DNA of 64,000 bases, from the NCBI GenBank assembly GCA_008508345.1, contig QNGE01000932.1, forward strand, positions 88,828 to 152,827, read 5' to 3'. This DNA comes from Paragonimus westermani. Lineage: Eukaryota > Platyhelminthes > Trematoda > Plagiorchiida > Troglotrematidae. Shown in pieces: positions 56,690-64,000 of this stretch. Each line of letters starts with the position of its first letter. Positions within the stretch are counted from its first letter, which is position 1. The translations under genes were made by a program, and so were the position numbers. The notes below the pieces were generated by a model, which saw nothing but the letters and a program-made list of their open reading frames with translations, was not told where the DNA came from and ran no database searches.

Positions 56690-57826
56690 TTGTGAGAGGG
56701 AATAAACGTGCCGGTCAAACCGGCGGATTTGAGGGCAACAATTGTGAAGGTATGTCATCAGCTGGTTCATATGGGTTGTCATCAAACCCACGAAATGCTG
56801 AAACAAAGGTCGTACTGGCCGGGAATAAAGAATGATTTTAACAATCATGTGCGGGTGTGTCAGCGATATCAGTTACTGAGAAGCACTAACTGTTGATTTT
56901 GTCAAGGTTTTTTGCGTTATTTTGAGATTGCTGGGCTTTGCTTGATGTTGAAAGGTGGCCCTACGCTTTGCTCTCTTCCCCAAATGAAATACATTACTAT
57001 CCTTGTTCTTACACAACTTACTTTGACCGTTTCTCTTACCCTTGTTTAGTTCGAGCCCTGTAAACTTCTGAATGCCGAAATTAGACATTGTTCTTCCGTA
57101 TTTTCCCTTAACTAACTGATGATTCCTGTCGTTTCTCAATGCTTGAACAGTCGTTCTGCTCTGATTCAACCAACAACCATTTGCTTGAGTGAGCTCAACC
57201 CGTTTTTTCGTCCACCATTGCTGATCGATGCCTGGTTGTCAATTTGTTGTGCGGGCACTTTCTCTCTTTGATTTCTGAGGATTTTCACGTTCGAGTACCG
57301 TATTAAACCCGGTTACTACGAGCGACTTCTCGTCAACCTTTTTGAGGATAAATTATCTCTGTCGTTGAATATTGAGAGGCATTTACTGAATCAACAGATT
57401 ATGCGTAACTCGGTGTGAACTCGAATCGTTAGCGAACGATTCAATGCTAACCACCCCGGTCAGTATCTCACACAACCAATTCCGATCAGTGAAACTGGAG
57501 AAGTGTAGTCAGTGAATGTGATGGGCCCATTTCCATTAACGAAGTCCGGAAATCAATACATCGTAGTCGTGACTAAACACTTCACAAGGTGGATCGAAGC
57601 AGCCACTATGCCCGATCAGCGCGCAAGCACGGTGTGCAGGGCGGTAATGAGGTACATCGTGGTGGATCACGGAATACCGCGAAGTATATTGACTGATCAA
57701 GGTCCCTGCTTCGAAAGTGAGGAGTTTCGGAACAGTTTTGAGCGTTTGGGAATCAAGAAAATACGCACAATTCCACATCATCCGCAATCGAAGCGGTTGA
57801 CGGGGAGAACCAATTGCACAATCTAG
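56690..57826 (+). pseudogene. Integrase of the gypsy element, split by an insertion
   Basis: The zinc finger (VCHQLVHMGCHQTHEMLKQR, YWPGIKND) has both His, but the second Cys of the C-x2-C pair is lost (VCQRYQ). After about 600 bp of unrelated DNA the core resumes with VNVMGPFPLTKSGNQY, where the first catalytic Asp is Asn. FTRWIEAATMPDQ and ILTDQGPCFESEEF (second Asp present) follow. In the third box the Glu region reads QSKRLTGRTN, so the catalytic Glu is gone. It could not have integrated DNA in this form. Confidence 0.85.
56885..57500. other. Unrelated insertion within the integrase
   Basis: About 0.6 kb without integrase homology. It contains a 98-codon minus-strand frame (56873-57169) with no recognised motif. 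I do not see terminal repeats or a clear target-site duplication, so whether it is a transposon or an unspliced leftover is open. Confidence 0.6.
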
Positions 57827-58390
57827 GAGGGGTTGGCTGCGAAAGAGGGAGGCTGGGAGGAAACGTTAACATTGATTCTGTTGGCCAATCGCTGTTCGCC
57901 GCAAGGGACAACGAAGAAGTCGCCATTCGGGCTGATGTATGGGTGGGTGCCACGCTTGCCAGTCGATCAGGAGGTTGGTTCATGAGGAGACCGATGGGTG
58001 AGCACGCGTGAACTAGCAGAGGCTCAGAGAGTGGCCAGGCGAAACTTGAAAAACATACAAGAAGTTTCCAAGGAGCAGCCAACTGCGAGGTTATCGGATC
58101 GAAGGGCTGTACTTACAGTTGGTTCTAAGGTCAAATGCCGAGGCCGGTGGAGCGTGGGGGCAACAGGACCCGAATCTAGGGAGTTCCTGTCAAAGTGGAG
58201 GGGGAAGGAAGGTAGTTAAACGTCGTGGCCCAGTGTATTTGATGAAGAATGAGAAAAGTCAACATCGAGTGCACGGAAGCCAGCTTTGTAAATGGTGCTT
58301 TGAGGTGCCTATCTGCAGTGACAATGGGAACAGGTTTCGAGCAGCTGAGTTAGAGGTCAGAGAATGCCATAGACAAAGTGATTAGCAGAT
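57827..58390 (+). pseudogene. Integrase C-terminal part of the gypsy element
   Basis: In shifted frames: FGLMYGWVPRLPVDQEVGS, STRELAEAQRVARRNLKNIQ, and KVVKRRGPVYLMKNEKSQHR with VHGSQLCKW. These match the family C-terminus (ELMYGR-PRLP-D, V--R-GP--YL-K------VHHD-L). The DNA is otherwise frameshifted. Confidence 0.75.
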
Positions 58391-59692
58391 GGATAAGTCG
58401 CATACTGATCGAGCATGGATGCGAATCAACGTCTTTCTACCGGACGCACGCCATACAGAGAGAGGTTGGGAGCATCTCATACGTTCATTCGCTCGTATTC
58501 TATCGCTAACCGATAACCAGATGGTGAATCATAAAAATCTGAGTACCTCATTAATTGAAGTGAAGAGAAAACCCAAACGCAGACCAATAACGAACCTATC
58601 CGATGACCAGCAGGACTTCTCTGCGCTACCTTCGACCCAGCAAATGATGCTCAGGCCTAATTCACCAGACAATATGATTACTGAGAACATCCCAATTTTG
58701 AAAGGAAAATGATGATAAGCCAAAATATAACAGTCGCAGCTGCACGGAGAATACCTCCCTGGTTTACATAAGCGGAGGATTTGGACAATGTAAGATCCGG
58801 ATTTTGCTTCCCGAAACCTGTTACTTATAACCGGCGAGTTGGTGTCACGAATACAATAGAATATGTGGGTTAGTTAAGTAGACAAATGTTGAGGACAGAG
58901 CGGTGAGAGGAGCTATGGTTAGAAATGCAATGACAGACAAATCCGAAATGTTCGGCAGTTGTCTCCTAACAGAAGCGACTGTAAACTGAGTTCCAGACTG
59001 AGACATTGTCAGACATTAGTCGGCAGCCAATTTATTGCTCACAAATGCAGTTCTACCGTCTCATTTTCATTAATTCACTGTTGGGCGCGTTGAGGTAGTT
59101 TTTTCTAGCCACGTTCAGTGAAAATTAAGTTCGAATTACTACAAGTGAATAATACGGTACAATGACAAAGCGTCCAGAAGGAGGCTGGAACTCGCGATGT
59201 CATCCAGTGCATCACCAAGCTACGATCGACGGTCGTCTTAAGATCAGTTCCAGCTGTTTCCATGACTATACCCCATTGAACAAGTCATCATATTGTAGGT
59301 TTTTTATGTATATCTCCTTGGGTTGACTACATTAACTACCGCCCAGACGTTTCATACATTGTTGCATGCAAGATATTCTGAACTAACAACCCGATCTTTT
59401 GCTTGAAACTTCTCTGCTTGTCTGATACAGCCACACGGCTTCCTACGCCATTACATTATTGATTTTTAATTGCTATGGTTTATTTTCCGTGCGTGGAGTC
59501 CAATCGGCTGTAAAATGCATATCTCACTAAACACCAGCCATTTATGCACAAGACCGGTCCGATGTGGATAAGCACGCAACTTTCCATACTGATGAGTAGG
59601 GGGAATTTCGTTTTTCATATAAATTGAACACCGCCCACAACTGATTTTAGCTGTCGCATTCCCACAGAATTTCTGGTAGGCCCCTTTCAAAA
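58391..59692. other. No gene recognised
   Basis: A 107-codon plus frame (58389-58712) follows the integrase directly and might be an element-specific 3' frame, but it has no motif. The stretch should contain the 3' LTR of the gypsy element, of which only the possible polypurine tract is visible. Confidence 0.35.
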
Positions 59693-59890
59693 AGAAGCAC
59701 TAGACGCCAGTTTCTCTTCAAGTAGAGCTCGTCAGTAGTGCACATCCTTGCCGCCGCCGGGATGTGAACTACGGCCACGCTTTCATGAGGCAACCGTATT
59801 GACTTCACATTATGAATGACCGAATTCTCACGTGTGAACGTTGAACCACTTTCTCTTGTGAGCAATGATCAGGTTACCCCATCGCCTCGA
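59693..59890 (-). repeat. SINE-like repeat, third copy with shortened head
   Basis: Same orientation as the copy at 8796-9085. Body landmarks AAGAAGCACTAGACGCCAGT and TAGTGCACATCCTTGCCGCC and head landmark TGAGCAATGATCAGGTTACC are present. The box-A segment is deleted (ATGAGGCAACCGTATTGACTT joins directly to CACATTATGAATG). Confidence 0.75.
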
Positions 59891-59898
59891 GTGAAGAC

Positions 59899-60191
59899 AC
59901 AGTAACTGTCCCGTTAACTCCAATCGATAACCCCTCGGCTGGAAATTCTCTCCAAGTTGAACTCAGGAATCATCAACTTTTTGAGCGGTTTTTCGATCTC
60001 TGATAAGCAGTGGAGGATCTTCATTTTTTAGTAATGGCTCCTCTNACAGTAACTGTCCCGTTAACTCCAATCGATAACCCCTCGGCTGGAAATTCTCTCC
60101 AAGTTGAACTCAGGAATCATCAACTTTTTGAGCGGTTTTTCGATCTCTGATAAGCAGTGGAGGATCTTCATTTTTTAGTAATGGCTCCTCT
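59899..60191. repeat. Identical 146-bp direct repeat flanking a single N (likely assembly artefact)
   Basis: 59,899-60,044 and 60,046-60,191 appear identical over all 146 bases, starting ACAGTAACTGTCCCGTTAAC and ending AGTAATGGCTCCTCT. The only base between them is the window's single N (60,045). Perfect identity against a background of diverged repeats suggests that two contig ends overlapping by 146 bp were joined with an N instead of being merged. Confidence 0.9.
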
Positions 60192-61512
60192 CAAAGCGAC
60201 CGGACAATCAGAGTATTACCCACAAGCGAATGTGGCCAGAGATACCACATCCTCCTCTGTTTCTATGGTCGCATAATTTCCTCTTTCCTGTGTGATATCG
60301 ACAATCCTGAAAGTCATCAATGCACTCTGGTGACAAGGCCCACGGTTTCGATAACACGGGTTATTTATGGTTTATTATCCCAAAGTAAGAGGCATCGTTT
60401 TGAACGGAGCTCCGGAACACTGTGGCTGTGTTAGCGTTACTGTGAGAGTCTCACCGAAGTTTGCAAGGGAACATCACTGAAGAGGATTGCTCACACGAAC
60501 GGTTTAACGTACCCCAGTGATTCACCCTTTGGTCAGGGCGTGGCCAAGCTGAAATTGGTCTAACAAAACCATCAGTCCATTTTTTCTTGATATGACTGAG
60601 TAACTCTCAGTCCTGGAAGTATTTCTAGCGGGGCTATCACAGCTCTGGGTTTTTCTGTGGGTACATCCAGCATAGAAGTTCTTGCCTAAACAGAATGTTT
60701 CCTGAACACTTGTGCCTACATTTGGGATACTTTTCAAGAGACCAGAAATCAAAACTACGAGTTTACAAGCCCATTCGAGAAAAATACAAATGTAGATTGG
60801 TGATCAACAAGCCATAGTTCATTATAACAATTCTTTTTAACATGGGCGCGAGCCGGGTAATACGTGAATGTTCATCAAACAAGATTGATGTGTGATTTCC
60901 CTCAAACCAATTTCGGATTATGCATCACCAGTTAGCCTATAAACCGGAAAACTTGCTTTGAAACTGACCATATGCGCCCTAATTTAAATTCCAACCGTGA
61001 CATTTATTTCTGTTCCCACCTGCATATTGCGTGTTTTCAAATTTTCGCCTTCGAGCCCGAAGACAGTCTTTAAAAATATCAGTAAAACACAAAACACGTC
61101 ACATATTTTGTTGGCCAGTTAGGTACTGAAACTATGTGATGAAATACTTTACGTTCCTGACGTTCGGGATTTGTCTGACAAGGTTTCAGCTGACCTGATA
61201 ATGTTGTGCATCGCATATATTCGTAGTTATGTAGCGACCGCGAAAGACGCTAGACCTGCTAAGCCGTCTATTGCGCGATATTCCGTACCGGTTATGATAG
61301 AACCCCGAGGGCGTACACTCATTTGCACGGTTGTTCCATATTCACACAGATTGACCCGCAATCCATTGACGTTCCTCTTTGTGGCAGGGTCCCCATAGCA
61401 CGTACACACTATTCCAATGGTCACTCCTGGTAACTTGTCTTCCCGACGCTAACATTTGCCTTTTTGGTTCTTAAAAGTGCTCCCAAATTGTGGACAGTAT
61501 ACTACTCACCAA
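60192..61512. other. No gene recognised
   Basis: Unique sequence with short open frames (60522-60752 minus, 61171-61398 plus, 61227-61424 minus), none with a motif or splice support. Confidence 0.4.
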
Positions 61513-61983
61513 TGTAGTGGATCTAAACAGTATATGAAAACTCAGGTGTGAGTAGAAAGCCGAAATCTGACGAAAAGGAAAACAAATAACTCACAATAGT
61601 CCGTGGAGGCACGTTGGTTTAGCGTTCCACTACACCAAATGAGGATTCTCACTGATACTACTTGTCGTGTCCCCCCCCAGATAGTCTCGATGTCACGACC
61701 GAGATAATTCCAACAACAGATAAACAAATAAATAAATTTGCCGAACTAAACGGTTGATTCCGCCGAATTCTAACCCTTCCAAAGATTTGTACGCCATCGA
61801 CTCTGAACGCGAACAGCAAGCGAAACTCGCGAACTCGGAAGTGCAATATTCAAATTATTGATTATTCTGTGTATCGATTAACCTCGTTCAAACATCATGT
61901 GTACATGCGAGGTTGAAGAAGATGAAAAGGCATGAATAACAATAAAAAAACATGAGGAAGAAAACAGTGTACAAGACGCTAGA
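61513..61983 (-). repeat. 3' LTR of the minus-strand gypsy element
   Basis: These 471 bp are nearly identical to the solo LTR at 25088-25559. It starts TGTAGTGGATC in plus orientation and ends GACGCTAGA, where the other copy has GACGCTACA. On the minus strand it is preceded by TCTGGTGGGGGAGT, a good polypurine tract, which in turn follows the integrase C-terminal region. Confidence 0.85.
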
Positions 61984-62071
61984 GAACTCCCCCACCAGAG
62001 CGTTTGTGGGTTGAAAACGCGATAAAAGAATGGCAATGAGGGGAAAACAAACCAAAGGCTCCATAGTCATA

Positions 62072-62690
62072 TCATGCACTGTAATCTGCTAGATGTTTCG
62101 GCCAGTGTACAGATCGCCCTATATGTGTGGTACGTTGTTCAGAGGAGCAAGGGGGCTGAGCTACAGGGGAGTGTAATGCTCTTGGGGATGGAGAGGCGTT
62201 GCTTCCAGTCAACGTCGGTTCAGGTAGGTCAACATCTTGTTCTGTGTAGGCTGGTTTCAGCCGATCAATGGATACCGATTCACTTCGTCCAGACTTTTCA
62301 ATAAGGAAGAATTTCTCGTCCCGTTTGAACACTTTGAAGGGGCCGAGGTATCGTGGATGTAACGGTTTCTGGGTGGCATCTTGGCGCATAAACAAACATT
62401 TGCATGTGAACAAATCCGGAGATTTTTGTTCTCGGCGCCAGTGTTAACGGGTCGGTGTAAAACGAAGGCTGGACATGTGCTGTCGAAAACGTGAAGTGTA
62501 GTCCGTGCCTGGGTCTGGATAAGTCGACGGTTGAATCAGTTCTCCTGGGAGATGGAAGTAGGTACCGTGAACTAGCTCAGAGGTAGTACAGGCAACGTCC
62601 TCTTAAAAAGTAGACCGGATTCCGAGGAGAATAAGCGGTATATATCCACACCAGTTCCTTGCGTAAGACTGAGCGGTTATCGAGGCCCAG
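62072..62690 (-). pseudogene. Integrase C-terminal part of the minus-strand gypsy element
   Basis: On the minus strand: YARNWCGYIPLILLGIRSTF (the LPL-LLG-RS element after the integrase core), a shifted segment with TSELVHGTYFHLPGELIQPS, and MRQDATQKPLHPRYLGPFKV and SVSIDRLKPAYTE (the VR-D----PL---Y-GPF-V and SIDRLKPA boxes of CsRn1-like elements). The frame ends with a proline-rich tail near 62,100. Confidence 0.85.
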
Positions 62691-63486
62691 CAGTGCCAAC
62701 ATGTTGCCGAAGGCTTCTTCACAGTCTCCGGGACGTTCGGGCCAGAACGTGTGTCGTATGTAGGGTTCAGCCACTTCGATGTAGGAGGGTGTTGAACCGC
62801 ATGAACTTCGATACCACCTTGGCCCCCAGACTGGACCAGAGTGGCGTCATGCTTCAGGTTTACCAGTCGTTGATATTCAGCAGCCATGTCTTTCAAGGTG
62901 AGATTGGGTTCCTGTTCCAAGCGGTTCAGCAACCGGGTGCGTATATCTGCCAACTTTGGGGACTGAAGACTGCATATCAGCATCAGCGACTTGAACTGGT
63001 CATACGTCAACGACTTCAGCTTGAAGCGTTCGCATTCTCGATTAACAAGTCCAACGTGCGTCAGAAAGTCATCGGAGTCGTTCATCACCAGCTTGAGACA
63101 CCTGTAACGGATACCGAATAAAGAAGACTGATCACCGAACAGATGACTAAGCGAACTGATAGTATCCTCGAAAGAACGATCACGGGGTTCCACATGCAAT
63201 ATACTATTGTAATATCTGTCGAGCTCTGCTTCACCGAGCTTACGTAGCAGCTGTCTAACTTTCCATTCATCTTCTTGTTTAACAAAATCGATCCTGAACA
63301 AATCCTCATACCGCCTGAACCATGTATCAAATATAACATTCGAATCTGGATCATAATGGAACTCGGAAATGCTATTGCAAACACTGTCAACTGATGGTAC
63401 ATTAGCTGCGGGCTGTGCTGGTGTCGTTGCAGGGATTTCCTTGGATTTGCGAGAATCTCGATGAGCTTAAGTTGCTGCTCTAACAA
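62690..63486 (-). pseudogene. Gag of the minus-strand gypsy element, fused to integrase by deletion
   Basis: The long frame (62603-63301) reads DLFRIDFVKQEDEWKVRQLL, RDRSFEDTISSLSHLFGDQS and LICSLQSPKLADIRTRLLNR, a typical gypsy capsid. It ends at KPSATCWHCW, the first two cysteines of the CCHC zinc knuckle. The next residues belong to the integrase end. An N-terminal stretch beginning MLEQQLKLIEILANP (63,486) is in another frame. Protease, RT, RNase H and the integrase core have been removed. Confidence 0.88.
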
Positions 63487-63490
63487 AAGT

Positions 63491-64000
63491 TCTAACCACC
63501 GTCCGTTGCCAAAAATGTTGTATCGCGAAACAATTGAACAAAATACGAACTGATTGGATTGGAACGATTCCTACGAAGCAGTAATACTGCACAAGCTGAA
63601 CTAACTGCAGAGACCTGATACCCGAGCCGACTATGAAAAGAGAACACTGGTCCACAGAGAGAGTTTTTACCGTCTCAGTCCGAAGACAATTTACCAGCGG
63701 ACCTCTTGTGTATTTATAGATATTTCAGCGACCTTGAAAAACATATACAATATAACACACATAAACCGAAAAGGGTCATGAATCAGCGAATGAGCGTCCA
63801 GCAATGTTGATTGCGCGTAAAATGAAGTAAATGCAACATGGCGGAATTTTGGCGCGAAAAAGAGAAATTCAAATTTACAAAAGTAAGAATTGTTAATTAC
63901 AAGTAAAATAGATTGTTTTTGGGACATTTGACATCTTCAGCAGTACGTCATTAAGAAAATGGAAGGAAAGGTTAGGGTGTACTCGTTGAACTAACTCACA
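63491..64000. other. Leader of the minus-strand gypsy element or flank
   Basis: No copy of the LTR at 61513 is found here, although a 5' LTR would be expected. On the minus strand CAACATTTTTGGCAACGGAC at about 63,500-63,519 could be an LTR end followed by a primer-binding site of another type. The rest is unassigned. Confidence 0.35.

Larger units (their letters stand above)
53934..58390 (+). mobile_element. Ty3/gypsy retrotransposon, near full length but decayed
   Basis: The order is primer-binding site, gag, protease, reverse transcriptase, RNase H, integrase, the standard Ty3/gypsy layout. At least six frameshifts or stops interrupt the reading frame, one block of about 0.6 kb has been inserted in the integrase, and a 3' LTR is not identified. 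A purine-rich stretch (TAAGCGGAGGATTTGG, 58,768-58,783) may be the polypurine tract. Its RT and integrase differ from the element at 22.7 kb, so it is a separate lineage. Confidence 0.9.

Overview
This is eukaryotic nuclear DNA: coding exons are short and far apart, flanked by GT..AG introns, and most of the rest is decayed retroelements. The element mix (CR1-like and RTE-like LINEs, Ty3/gypsy elements of CsRn1-like and other types, a Penelope-like element, tRNA-headed SINE-like repeats), together with a 32-bp intron near the 5' end of a conserved gene, points to a flatworm, most likely a digenean fluke. That assignment is inference; no rRNA, tRNA gene or mitochondrial marker is present to settle it.

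Region 1 (1-14,856, minus strand) holds the amino-terminal half of the replication factor C large subunit gene, RFC1. Six exons can be placed with splice sites and matching reading-frame phases. They run from an acidic/basic N-terminal stretch (14,811-14,856) to the complete BRCT core (1,127-1,306). The AAA+ clamp-loader half must lie beyond the left edge. The introns carry SINE-like copies, one of them an inverted pair, a Penelope-like fragment and a few open stretches that may be nested exons.

Region 2 (about 16-46 kb) is a retroelement graveyard. It holds RTE-like pieces on both strands, at least eight CR1-like LINE fragments, and the best-preserved LINE (29.8-35.0 kb, minus). That LINE is split by an 0.88-kb Penelope-like insert bounded by 88-bp inverted repeats. 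A Ty3/gypsy RNase H-integrase remnant (22.7-24.4 kb, plus) is followed by a possible 3' LTR, into which a solo LTR of another family has inserted with a 4-bp target duplication, inside one arm of a long hairpin.

Region 3 (47.8-50.4 kb, plus) contains five putative exons whose splice phases fit together and end in a stop codon. They read as the C-terminal part of a protein I do not recognise, the best candidate here for a non-transposon gene other than RFC1. Two more isolated possible exons follow at 51.6 and 52.1 kb.

Region 4 (53.9-64.0 kb) has a second Ty3/gypsy element (plus) with a tRNA-His-type primer-binding site and gag-protease-RT-RNase H-integrase in order. It is frameshifted, has altered integrase catalytic residues, and has about 0.6 kb of foreign DNA in the integrase. 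A third, minus-strand element is internally deleted so that the gag zinc knuckle runs straight into the integrase C-terminus, and it ends in an LTR of the same family as the solo LTR at 25 kb. A single N at 60,045 lies between two identical 146-bp copies, which looks like an assembly join rather than biology.

No CRISPR array, operon or prokaryotic gene is present. I do not see a convincing new biological system; the items most worth following are the unknown five-exon gene and the nested or rearranged retroelements.
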